This document shows, in pieces, positions 8,360 through 15,926 of a stretch of DNA of 33,936 bases. The stretch is from Angelakisella sp. (GTDB lineage: Bacteria > Bacillota > Clostridia > Oscillospirales > Ruminococcaceae). The DNA is taken from the NCBI GenBank assembly GCA_020024515.1, contig JAHHTR010000009.1:1-33936 (forward strand), written 5' to 3'. The notes beneath the pieces were generated by a model that did not search any database, was not told where the DNA came from, and saw only the letters and a program-made list of their open reading frames with translations. Positions within the stretch are counted from its first letter, which is position 1, and each line of letters opens with the position of its first letter. Made by a program: the position numbers and the translations under genes.

Positions 8360-8884
8360 ATGTTAGAAGAAGCAAGATGGTATGTAATTCATACTTATTC
8401 GGGATATGAGAATAAAGTTGCGGATACTATTATTACAGCAGTAGAAAACCGTCACCTAAATCATTTGATCCACGAAGTAAAAATTCCTACCGAAACAGTT
8501 ATCGAAATTGCGGACGGTAAGGAAAAGAAAATTGAACGAAAACTATTCCCTTGTTATGTCCTTATTAAAATGATAATGACAGATGACTCTTGGTATATTG
8601 TACGTAATATACGTGGAGTAACAGGTTTCGTGGGTCCTGGTACAAAGCCCATTCCGTTAAAAGATGAAGAAGTTGCACGTTTTGGTATAGAAACCGAAAC
8701 AGTAGAGATTAAAAACTCATTTGATGTAGGCGATTCAGTTAAAATTGTACACGGTGCATTTGAAGGGTTTATTGGAAAAGTACAATCAATAGACCTAAGT
8801 ACACGTACAGCAAAAATCGTTGTATCAATGATGGGTAGAGACTCTGTTGTGGATATGGATTTAAAAGATATTGACAATATATAA
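8360..8884 (+). CDS. nusG: Transcription termination/antitermination factor NusG
   Basis: NusG binds RNA polymerase and modulates pausing, termination and transcription-translation coupling. The 174 residues contain the NGN domain (start ARWYVIHTYSGYENKVA, then FPCYVLIKMIMTDDSWYIVRN and GVTGFVG) and a C-terminal KOW domain (VGDSVKIVHGAFEGFIGKV onward). The ATG is preceded by AGGAGG. It is in the usual position between secE and rplK. The sequence looks complete. Confidence 0.97.
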   Translation: MLEEARWYVIHTYSGYENKVADTIITAVENRHLNHLIHEVKIPTETVIEIADGKEKKIERKLFPCYVLIKMIMTDDSWYIVRNIRGVTGFVGPGTKPIPLKDEEVARFGIETETVEIKNSFDVGDSVKIVHGAFEGFIGKVQSIDLSTRTAKIVVSMMGRDSVVDMDLKDIDNI

Positions 8885-9005
8885 AATACGACTTTTTAAT
8901 ATTTTAACTATATGTTTAATATTTATATAGAATATAGATATTAACAAAAAGATTGTATAATAGAATTTTAAATATGATGAAAAATCATTAGTGGAGGTGC
9001 TTATA

Positions 9006-9431
9006 ATGGCTCAAAAAGTAGTAGGCTTTATAAAATTACAAATTCCTGCGGGAAAGGCAACACCAGCTCCACCAGTTGGTCCTGCACTGGGTCAGCATGG
9101 TGTAAACATAATGGCATTTACAAAAGAGTTCAATGAACGTACAAAAAACGATGTAGGTATGATTATACCTGTTGTTATCACTGTTTATGCAGACCGTTCA
9201 TTTTCATTCATCACAAAAACTCCACCAGCTGCTGTTCTTGTTAAGAAGGCAATTGGTATCGAGAGTGGTTCAGGTGTGCCAAATAAAACAAAAGTAGCAA
9301 AAATTACAAAAGAACAAATCAAGAAAATCGCTGAGACAAAAATGCCAGACCTAAATGCAGCAAACATAGAAACAGCTATGAGCATGATTGCTGGTACTTG
9401 CCGCAGTATGGGTGTTGAGGTTGTTGATTGA
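9006..9431 (+). CDS. rplK: 50S ribosomal protein L11
   Basis: L11 is part of the GTPase-associated centre and binds 23S rRNA helices 43/44. The protein begins MAQKVVGFIKLQIPAGKA and has the conserved PPVGPALGQHGVN and the C-terminal RNA-binding domain (IAGTCRSMGVEV). An in-frame GTG at 8991 would overlap the ribosome-binding site itself (GTGGAGGTG), so the ATG at 9006 is the real start and gives 141 residues, the standard length. It lies about 120 bases after nusG and 193 bases before rplA. Confidence 0.97.
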   Translation: MAQKVVGFIKLQIPAGKATPAPPVGPALGQHGVNIMAFTKEFNERTKNDVGMIIPVVITVYADRSFSFITKTPPAAVLVKKAIGIESGSGVPNKTKVAKITKEQIKKIAETKMPDLNAANIETAMSMIAGTCRSMGVEVVD

Positions 9432-9471
9432 TTTTTTTATAATAAAAATCATATAGCGACAAAATTAACAA

Positions 9472-9553
9472 AAAAGAATTTATGTTAACTAAATTCTTTT
9501 ACGCTCCCGGTGGGAGGAAAAAAAGAGCAAAAGCTCTAAATACCAAAAGGTAT
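9472..9553 (+). promoter_or_regulatory. Array of hairpins in the rplK-rplA spacer (possible leader RNA)
   Basis: Four back-to-back inverted repeats lie between rplK and rplA: AAAAGAATTTA/TAAATTCTTTT (9472-9482 with 9490-9500, 11 bp, loop TGTTAAC), CTCCC-GGT-GGGAG (9504-9516), AGAGC-AAAA-GCTCT (9524-9537) and ATACC-AAAA-GGTAT (9540-9553). None has a T-run that would make it a terminator. The place suggests a cis-acting RNA, perhaps for autoregulation by L1, but I do not recognise a described family. That role is inference. Confidence 0.5.
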
Positions 9554-9624
9554 AAATCCGTTTATTACCACATTATGTAATACTGTGTAGTAAGTATTAT
9601 CAATTTAGGAGGAGAATTTTTAAA

Positions 9625-10335
9625 ATGAAACATGGTAAAAAATATGTAGATAGCTGTAAGCTATTTGAAGGAAAAACATACTTCGAAGTAAACGAAGCTA
9701 TGGATATGTGTACAAAAACAAGTAAAGCTAAATTTGACGAGACAGTAGAAATTCACGTTAAATTGGGTGTTGACTCACGTCACGCTGACCAACAAGTACG
9801 TGGTGCTGTTGTTTTGCCAAACGGTACAGGTAAAAAAGTACGCGTACTTGTATTTGCTAAACATGACGCAGCTGATGCTGCAAAAGCTGCTGGTGCTGAA
9901 TATGTTGGTGCAGAAGAGTACCTAGACAAAATCCTAAAAGAAAACTGGATGGAGTTCGACGTTGTTATCGCTTCACCAGATATGATGGGTGTTGTTGGTC
10001 GTGCTGCCAGAGTACTAGGTCCTCGTGGTCTAATGCCAAACCCAAAAGCTGGTACAGTTACTCCTGACGTTGCTCGTGCTGTTACAGAAGCAAAAGCAGG
10101 TAAAATTGAATATCGTTTGGATAAAACAAACATTATTCACTGCCCAATCGGTAAAGTAAGCTTTGGTGCTGAAAAATTGCAACAAAACTTTGATACAATA
10201 ATGAATGCTATTATCAAAGCTAAACCAGCTGCTGCGAAAGGTCAATACGTTCGTTCTTGCGTTGTTGCTACAACAATGGGCCCTGGTATCAAACTAAATC
10301 CAGCAAAATTTTCAACAACAACAGTAACAGAATAA
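9625..10335 (+). CDS. rplA: 50S ribosomal protein L1
   Basis: L1 forms the mobile L1 stalk that helps release deacylated tRNA and in many bacteria represses its own mRNA. The 236 residues show the conserved stretches VDSRHADQQVRGAVVLPNGTGK, ASPDMMGVVGRAARVLGPRGLMPNPKAGTVT in part, and the C-terminal TMGPGIKLNP. The ATG follows a strong AGGAGGAG site. Codon choice is clearly more biased than in neighbouring genes (GCT, GGT, CGT), as expected for high expression. It is the last gene of the cluster, followed by a terminator. Confidence 0.97.
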   Translation: MKHGKKYVDSCKLFEGKTYFEVNEAMDMCTKTSKAKFDETVEIHVKLGVDSRHADQQVRGAVVLPNGTGKKVRVLVFAKHDAADAAKAAGAEYVGAEEYLDKILKENWMEFDVVIASPDMMGVVGRAARVLGPRGLMPNPKAGTVTPDVARAVTEAKAGKIEYRLDKTNIIHCPIGKVSFGAEKLQQNFDTIMNAIIKAKPAAAKGQYVRSCVVATTMGPGIKLNPAKFSTTTVTE

Positions 10336-10352
10336 TATAAATTTATATAGAG

Positions 10353-10390
10353 AATCCCTTACATTTTTTGTGGGGGATTTTTTTGTTTTT
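10353..10390 (+). terminator. Terminator after rplA
   Basis: An 11-bp stem, AATCCCTTACA (10353-10363) with TGTGGGGGATT (10369-10379), including two G-T pairs, is followed directly by a run of T. It separates rplA from def and implies that rplJ, rplL and rpoBC are not cotranscribed here. Confidence 0.88.
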
Positions 10391-10430
10391 TAAAAAGTAT
10401 AAATGTTAATATATAGTATATTTTATTTTA

Positions 10431-10459
10431 TTGAAAAAGCAATGTCTATATGCTATAAT
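10431..10459 (+). promoter_or_regulatory. Promoter of the def-fmt cluster
   Basis: TTGAAA (10431-10436) and a perfect TATAAT (10454-10459) are 17 bases apart. The sequence before the -10 box is TGC, which also fits an extended -10 element. Confidence 0.75.
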
Positions 10460-10578
10460 AATCTTATTGCGTAATGTTTTAATCAATATTTTATATAGTG
10501 TAATATAAGAGGAGAACAAATTTGTCACATAGAAAAAATAAACGATATGATAAAGAAAAAATAAGGAGAAATAATAAA

Positions 10579-11049
10579 ATGGCAAAGAGAGAAATGCGGT
10601 ATGAAGGCGACGAAGTTTTAAGTAAAAAAAGCAGACCTGTTGAAAAGTTTGATGAAAAACTATGGAATTTACTTGATGATATGGCAGATACAATGAGAAC
10701 ATATAACGGTGTAGGTCTTGCCGCCGTACAGGTGGGTATACTACGCAGAGTATTTATTGTAGATGTTGGTGATGGAATTACAGAGTTTATTAATCCTGAA
10801 ATTATAGAGACAAGAGACAGTCAAACAGGACTTGAAGGTTGTCTTTCTTTCCCTGACCAATTCGGCGAAGTGACAAGACCAAACATTGTAAAAGTTCGTG
10901 CATTTGACAGATTCGGTAAACTATTTGAAAAAGAAGTAAGCGAGCTATATGCACGTGCGGTTTGTCACGAAAATGACCATTTGGACGGATATGTATTTAA
11001 GGATAGAGCGGACAGAATGCTTACACAAGAGGAGGCAGAAAATTATTAA
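10579..11049 (+). CDS. def: Peptide deformylase
   Basis: This metallo-hydrolase removes the N-formyl group from new proteins. All three motifs are present: GVGLAAVQVG (motif I), EGCLSFP (motif II, with the metal-binding Cys) and HENDH (motif III). The start is taken as the ATG at 10579, which has AAGGAG upstream and gives 156 residues beginning MAKREMRYEGDEVL. An in-frame TTG at 10522 also has a strong site (AGAGGAGA) and would add 19 very basic residues. The stop codon overlaps the likely start of fmt, so Def and Fmt, which act at opposite ends of the formyl-Met cycle, are translationally coupled. Confidence 0.95.
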   Translation: MAKREMRYEGDEVLSKKSRPVEKFDEKLWNLLDDMADTMRTYNGVGLAAVQVGILRRVFIVDVGDGITEFINPEIIETRDSQTGLEGCLSFPDQFGEVTRPNIVKVRAFDRFGKLFEKEVSELYARAVCHENDHLDGYVFKDRADRMLTQEEAENY

Positions 11050-11965
11050 AGTTGTATTTATGGGTACACCCGATTTTGCTGTACCGTGCTTAAAAGCATT
11101 AATAGATAATAATTATGAAGTTTTGGCAGTAGTAAGCCAGCCTGATAAACCAAAGGGACGTTCAATGACACTTTCCCCTACACCTATAAAGGCTCTTGCA
11201 TTAGAGCACAATATACCTGTTTGGCAACCTACAAAATTGCGTGATGGTATAGTATATAATCAATTAAAAGAGCTAAATCCGGACATAATAGTAGTTGTTG
11301 CTTATGGCAGAATACTGCCAAAAGATATTTTGAATTTGCCAAAATACGGTTGTATTAATATACATGGTTCACTTTTGCCCAAATACAGAGGTTCGGCACC
11401 TATTCAGTGGTCGGTTATTGACGGTGAAAAAGTGACAGGTGTTACATCTATGTATCTTGCAGAGGGTATGGATACAGGTGATATGATACTGACATCAGAA
11501 ACACCGATAGGTGAAAATGAAACATCAGGTGAGCTATTTGAGAGACTTGCTCCTATTGGTGCAGATTGTTTGATAAAGACACTTAAAGCTATTGAAGATG
11601 GCACAGCACCACGTATAGAGCAAGAGCATGATAAAGCTACAATGGCTCCAATGCTTACAAAAGAGACAGGTCACATTGATTTTAATAAATCGGCACAGGA
11701 AATACACAACCTTGTAAGAGGCACAAATCCTTGGCCAACAGCATATTTTACAGCATTTAACGGTAAAGTAATAAAAGTATATAGTACAGAAGTTGTTGAT
11801 AAAACAGGAGCTGTAGGCGAAATTTTGGAAAACAAGGAGCTTGTTGTTGCCTGTGGAGAAAAAGCTATTAAGCTAATATCAGTAAAACCCGAAGGAAAGG
11901 GACTTGTTGACGGTTTTGCATATATGAATGGTGTAAGACTGAAAAAAGGGGACAAGCTAATATAA
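11045..11965 (+). CDS. fmt: Methionyl-tRNA formyltransferase, probably with an ATT start
   Basis: Fmt formylates initiator Met-tRNA using 10-formyltetrahydrofolate. The N-terminal Rossmann part has KVVFMGTPDFAVP, and the catalytic Asn-His-Asp set lies in INIHGSLLPKYRGSAP and MDTGDM. A C-terminal OB-like domain ends near VRLKKGDKL. From 11045 it has 306 residues, normal for the family. The family start (MKVVFMGTPDF) falls on an ATT, overlapping the def stop by one base and 9 bases after AGGAGG (11030-11035). In-frame ATGs exist at 10991 (weak site, adds 18 residues) and 11060 (too far from the site and cuts the first strand). The start is therefore inference, but the gene itself is certain. 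Confidence 0.93.
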   Translation: MKVVFMGTPDFAVPCLKALIDNNYEVLAVVSQPDKPKGRSMTLSPTPIKALALEHNIPVWQPTKLRDGIVYNQLKELNPDIIVVVAYGRILPKDILNLPKYGCINIHGSLLPKYRGSAPIQWSVIDGEKVTGVTSMYLAEGMDTGDMILTSETPIGENETSGELFERLAPIGADCLIKTLKAIEDGTAPRIEQEHDKATMAPMLTKETGHIDFNKSAQEIHNLVRGTNPWPTAYFTAFNGKVIKVYSTEVVDKTGAVGEILENKELVVACGEKAIKLISVKPEGKGLVDGFAYMNGVRLKKGDKLI

Positions 11966-12017
11966 GTATCTTTATAAATTTATTGTAATTATTGGTTTGT
12001 AGAAAGGATAATGTTTT

Positions 12018-12710
12018 ATGTATTATGGAATAGATTATACCTATATTATATATGTAATACCGGCACTTTTGTTTGCAATGTATGCACAATTTATGGTAAA
12101 TTCCAGATTTTCAAAATACAGCAAAGTATATTCACAAAGAGGTATGACAGGCGCAGAGGCTGCTCGTTTAATTCTTGATAACAATGGTTTGCAGAATGTA
12201 CAAATACGTCATATCAGCGGACATTTGAGCGACCACTATGACCCACGCACAAGGACGGTTAATTTGTCGGACAGTGTGTATTCATCAACATCTATTGCGT
12301 CAATAGGTGTTGCGGCACATGAGGTAGGCCATGCTATACAGCATGCAACAAACTATGTCCCTATGTCTATTCGTTCTGCAATAGTGCCTATTACCAATAT
12401 AGGTTCTTCACTGTCTATGCCACTGTTTTTTATAGGACTTTTATTTAATTTTGACTTTTTGGCAGTTGCGGGAATTATACTTTTTTCACTTGTGGCAATT
12501 TTTCAGTTGGTAACACTCCCTGTTGAGTTTAATGCAAGCAATAGAGCCTTACGTACACTTGAAAGCTATAATATGTTAAGTGATGATGAACTTAGAAATA
12601 CAAAAAAAGTATTGGGTGCGGCGGCTATGACATACGTAGCTGCACTGCTTACATCAGTCGCACAATTACTGAGACTATTAGCTATTTATGGAAGGAATAA
12701 GGACGATTAA
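12018..12710 (+). CDS. yugP: Membrane zinc metallopeptidase, YugP type
   Basis: This 230-residue membrane protein carries the zincin motif HEVGHAIQH (101-109), with the metal-binding H101 and H105 and catalytic E102. Hydrophobic segments are at about 8-27, 132-168 and 200-222. This matches the YugP family of neutral zinc metallopeptidases; the substrate is not established. It lies between fmt and rsmB, a frequent arrangement in Clostridia. The ATG has AGAAAGGATAA upstream, and the stop is 3 bases before rsmB, implying coupled translation. A conserved VEFNASNRAL segment follows the central membrane region. Confidence 0.88.
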   Translation: MYYGIDYTYIIYVIPALLFAMYAQFMVNSRFSKYSKVYSQRGMTGAEAARLILDNNGLQNVQIRHISGHLSDHYDPRTRTVNLSDSVYSSTSIASIGVAAHEVGHAIQHATNYVPMSIRSAIVPITNIGSSLSMPLFFIGLLFNFDFLAVAGIILFSLVAIFQLVTLPVEFNASNRALRTLESYNMLSDDELRNTKKVLGAAAMTYVAALLTSVAQLLRLLAIYGRNKDD

Positions 12711-12713
12711 TAT

Positions 12714-14000
12714 ATGATAAATGTACGCAGAAGTGTTTTTGATGCACTAGTTACAATGGAACAAAATAACAGCTATTCAAATATTGTACTGGATAGTGCG
12801 GTGAGTAAAATGGATAGCAGAGACAGAGCATTTTTTACAGTGCTCTTTTATGGAGTAATAGCAAAGAAAATACAACTGTCGTATATTTTGACACAGTATA
12901 GTACAAAACCTTTTAACAAACTATCAATTAATGTTCGTGTTGCTCTGATGTTGGGACTATATCAAATAATGTATGTAAACTCTGTACCGGCATCGGCAGC
13001 GGTAAATGAAAGTGTAAATATAATAAAAAGTGTTGGTGAGAGCAGTGCAAGTGGCTTTGTAAACGGTATTTTGCGTTCTATTGACAGAATGAAGGCAAAA
13101 TATGATGAGCCAAAAGACAAACAACTTGCACTATCAATAAAATACAGTGTACCCATGTCGCTTATTTCTTTGTGGAGAAAAAGCTATGGACACGAAAAAA
13201 CGATGGAAATACTGGAAAACTTGGATACAGTACCCGCACTGTTTTTGACAGTAAATACAACAAAGATAAAGCCGGATTTATTTCTTGAAAACTTGATAAA
13301 AACCGGTGTAGATGCTACTCTTTGTACAAATTTCGGTGGCAAGGAAATAAAAAATTGCGTTAAAGTAAGAAACAGTGGTGATGTTACAAGATTATACGGT
13401 TTTGATGAGGGATTGTTTCATGTTCAAGATATATCAAGTGTACTGTGTGCAAACAGTATGCCTGTAAGTAAAAATATGCGTATATTAGACGTATGTTCAG
13501 CCCCAGGAGGAAAAGCCTTTACAATTTGTGAAAATATGTCGGATACAGGTGAAATAGTAGCTTGTGACATACATAAGCATCGTGTTAAATTGATAAACGA
13601 CGGAGCAAAAAGACTTGGACTTCAAAGTATAAAGGCAAGTGTACAAGATGCCTTGGTCTATAATGAAAATTTAGGAATGTTTGACGCTGTTCTTTGTGAT
13701 GCTCTTTGTTCAGGCTTTGGAATAATAAGAAGAAAGCCTGAGATAAGATATAAAGATATAAAAGAGTGTGAAAAGATAGTACAAATACAAAAAGATATTG
13801 CCGAAAATTGTCTTAAATATTTAAAAAAAGGTGGAACAATGCTTTATTCAACATGTACACTGAATCCACAGGAAAATGAAAATGTTGTGGAATATTTAAG
13901 GGATAAATATAATAATCTTAAATTATTGGAAATGCATACAATTTTGCCCAGTGATATGGGAAATGACGGTTTTTTTTATACAGTATTTAAATATGAATAA
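12714..14000 (+). CDS. rsmB: 16S rRNA cytosine-C5 methyltransferase RsmB
   Basis: RsmB makes m5C967 in 16S rRNA, using S-adenosylmethionine. The 428 residues comprise an N-terminal NusB-like RNA-binding domain (about 1-140), a linker, and a Rossmann catalytic domain with the SAM motif LDVCSAPGGK (258-267). The two family cysteines are present: C332 in DALCSG and C381 in STCTLNPQENE. The first motif is normally DAPCSG, and here the proline is leucine (codon CTT at 13704-13706). The ATG overlaps nothing but begins 3 bases after yugP stops. Function is likely retained because both cysteines are there, but the substitution deserves checking. Confidence 0.94.
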   Translation: MINVRRSVFDALVTMEQNNSYSNIVLDSAVSKMDSRDRAFFTVLFYGVIAKKIQLSYILTQYSTKPFNKLSINVRVALMLGLYQIMYVNSVPASAAVNESVNIIKSVGESSASGFVNGILRSIDRMKAKYDEPKDKQLALSIKYSVPMSLISLWRKSYGHEKTMEILENLDTVPALFLTVNTTKIKPDLFLENLIKTGVDATLCTNFGGKEIKNCVKVRNSGDVTRLYGFDEGLFHVQDISSVLCANSMPVSKNMRILDVCSAPGGKAFTICENMSDTGEIVACDIHKHRVKLINDGAKRLGLQSIKASVQDALVYNENLGMFDAVLCDALCSGFGIIRRKPEIRYKDIKECEKIVQIQKDIAENCLKYLKKGGTMLYSTCTLNPQENENVVEYLRDKYNNLKLLEMHTILPSDMGNDGFFYTVFKYE

Positions 14001-14020
14001 AATAAGGGGAAATATAATCA

Positions 14021-15103
14021 GTGAGCGATAATATAAATATTATAACAGATGATATAAACAGTAAATACGATATTTCCTCTATGGATATAGATGAGATAAC
14101 AGAATTTGTACAGAAAATAGGTGAGCCTAAATTTCGTGCAAAACAAATATATACATGGCTTAATGATAAGCAAGTAAAGACTTTTGATGAAATGACAAAT
14201 TTATCTGTTGCATTAAGAGAAAAATTAAAAGAGACAGCGTTTATAACAGAAGTTTCAGCGCTACATAGATTGACTTCGCAAAAAGACGGAACAAATAAGT
14301 TTTTATTAAAACTCCGAGATAGAAACTGTATAGAGGCTGTATGGATGGAATATAAACATGGTGCAAGTCTTTGTATATCAACGCAGGTAGGTTGCAGACA
14401 GGGCTGTATGTTTTGTGCTTCAACACTTGGCGGGCTTGTGCGTTCATTGACAACAGGGGAAATGTTAGGTGAAATATATGAAGTTCAAAGACAGATGGGT
14501 AAACGTATTTCATCATTGGTGCTTATGGGAATTGGTGAACCACTTGATAATTTTGATAATGTTATGAAATTTTTGGGCATACTATCATCAAAAGAAGGTC
14601 AAAATTTAAGTTTGCGTCATGTTTCTCTTTCAACTTGCGGTATAGTGCCAAATATATATAAATTGGCAGAATTAAAAACAGGACTTACTTTGTCAGTATC
14701 TTTGCATGCTGCAAATAATGAAAAACGTTCAAAATTAATGCCTGTAAACCGCAGATATTCTATTGATGAGCTTATGACAGCATGTAAGGATTATTTTAAG
14801 ATAACAGGACGCAGAATATCATACGAATATGCTTTGATACTGGGTGAAAATGATAATAAAGAAAGTGCAGACGAACTTTATAATTTATTAAAGGGACAGA
14901 ACTGTCACATAAATCTTATTCCTGTAAATCCTGTAAAAGAACGAGGGACAAAGCGTGGAACAAAAGAAAATATACAAAAATTTGTAAAATATCTTGAAAA
15001 TAAAGGAATGAACGTTACTGTTCGCAGAGAGCTTGGCAGTGATATAAATGCAGCTTGCGGACAGTTAAGAAGAGACTATGAAAATAAGATGAATGAGCAA
15101 TGA
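14021..15103 (+). CDS. rlmN: Dual-specificity rRNA/tRNA adenine-C2 methyltransferase RlmN
   Basis: This radical-SAM enzyme makes 2-methyladenosine at A2503 of 23S rRNA and A37 of some tRNAs. The iron-sulfur motif is C125-C129-C132 (GCRQGCMFC). The partner cysteines C118 and C346 (AACGQLR) that form the methyl-Cys mechanism are also present. GEPLDN and SLHA are further family marks. The start is GTG with AAGGGG 11 bases upstream, giving 360 residues. It sits between rsmB and prpC as usual in Firmicutes. Confidence 0.97.
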   Translation: MSDNINIITDDINSKYDISSMDIDEITEFVQKIGEPKFRAKQIYTWLNDKQVKTFDEMTNLSVALREKLKETAFITEVSALHRLTSQKDGTNKFLLKLRDRNCIEAVWMEYKHGASLCISTQVGCRQGCMFCASTLGGLVRSLTTGEMLGEIYEVQRQMGKRISSLVLMGIGEPLDNFDNVMKFLGILSSKEGQNLSLRHVSLSTCGIVPNIYKLAELKTGLTLSVSLHAANNEKRSKLMPVNRRYSIDELMTACKDYFKITGRRISYEYALILGENDNKESADELYNLLKGQNCHINLIPVNPVKERGTKRGTKENIQKFVKYLENKGMNVTVRRELGSDINAACGQLRRDYENKMNEQ

Positions 15104-15152
15104 CTTGTTTTTTTAGGATATAGAAATTTTCTATAAAGGAGTGTGGACTACT

Positions 15153-15884
15153 GTGTCGAAAGTATATGGTATAACCGATGTAGGACTGGTACGACAAAAT
15201 AATGAGGATAACTACATTTGTAAAAAAATAGATGACAGTTTTATGTATGGTATAGTTTGTGACGGTATGGGTGGAGCCGTGGGTGGCGAACGTGCATCAA
15301 AGATGGCGTGTAGTGTTGCCGAAAATATTATAAATAATGGTTATAGGGAAGATATGGACGAAACTTCTTTATATAGAATGATAGATCTTGTAATAAAAAA
15401 TTCAAATACCGCCGTTTATAATGAGAGTATAGAAAATCCTGATTTAAAAGGTATGGGAACCACTTTGGTTATGGCTATTTGCAAGAATAATCGTTGCTAT
15501 ATCGCATCTGTTGGTGACAGCAGAGCGTATTTATATCGTGGAGACGTATTAGTACAGCTTACAAAAGATCATTCATTGGTACAAGAACTTATTGATAAAA
15601 ATGAAATTACTTACGAACAGGCACTGACTCACCCGGCTAAAAATGTTATTACTCAGGCTGTTGGTATAAGTGATAAAGTTATGCCATCATATCCGGAATG
15701 TGAACTCCAAAAAGATGACATTATTTTACTTTGTTCTGATGGACTTACAAATATGGTATCTAATGAACAAATAGGTATTTTGGTAGATAGAATAAAAAAT
15801 GGAGAGAATATAGAACTATTAACACAAAAAGCCAAAGAGAATGGTGGTAAAGACAATGTAACAGCAGTTATGTTATGTGTTTAA
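15153..15884 (+). CDS. prpC: PP2C-type Ser/Thr protein phosphatase (PrpC/Stp)
   Basis: This metal-dependent phosphatase reverses phosphorylation by PrkC. The motifs are DVGLVRQNNEDNY at the N-terminus, CDGMGG (36-41), VGDSRAYLY, CSDGLTN and GGKDNVTAV near the end. The frame opens at a GTG at 15141, but that codon overlaps the ribosome-binding site (AAAGGAG). The GTG at 15153 gives the usual beginning MSKVYGITDVG and 243 residues. It is followed by prkC after a 42-base gap, and the pair is the standard kinase-phosphatase module. Confidence 0.95.
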   Translation: MSKVYGITDVGLVRQNNEDNYICKKIDDSFMYGIVCDGMGGAVGGERASKMACSVAENIINNGYREDMDETSLYRMIDLVIKNSNTAVYNESIENPDLKGMGTTLVMAICKNNRCYIASVGDSRAYLYRGDVLVQLTKDHSLVQELIDKNEITYEQALTHPAKNVITQAVGISDKVMPSYPECELQKDDIILLCSDGLTNMVSNEQIGILVDRIKNGENIELLTQKAKENGGKDNVTAVMLCV

Positions 15885-15926
15885 TATATGTGATAACTCT
15901 AAAAAAGATTGAGGTGTTAAAACCCT

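Noticed and set aside
8885..9005. Separate promoter for rplK
   Set aside because: A TATAAT is present near 8956, but no acceptable -35 lies 16-18 bases upstream.
9432..9624. L10 leader or terminator in the rplK-rplA gap
   Set aside because: rplJ does not follow, the familiar L10-leader core was not recognisable, and the hairpins lack T-runs. Kept only as an unassigned structured region.
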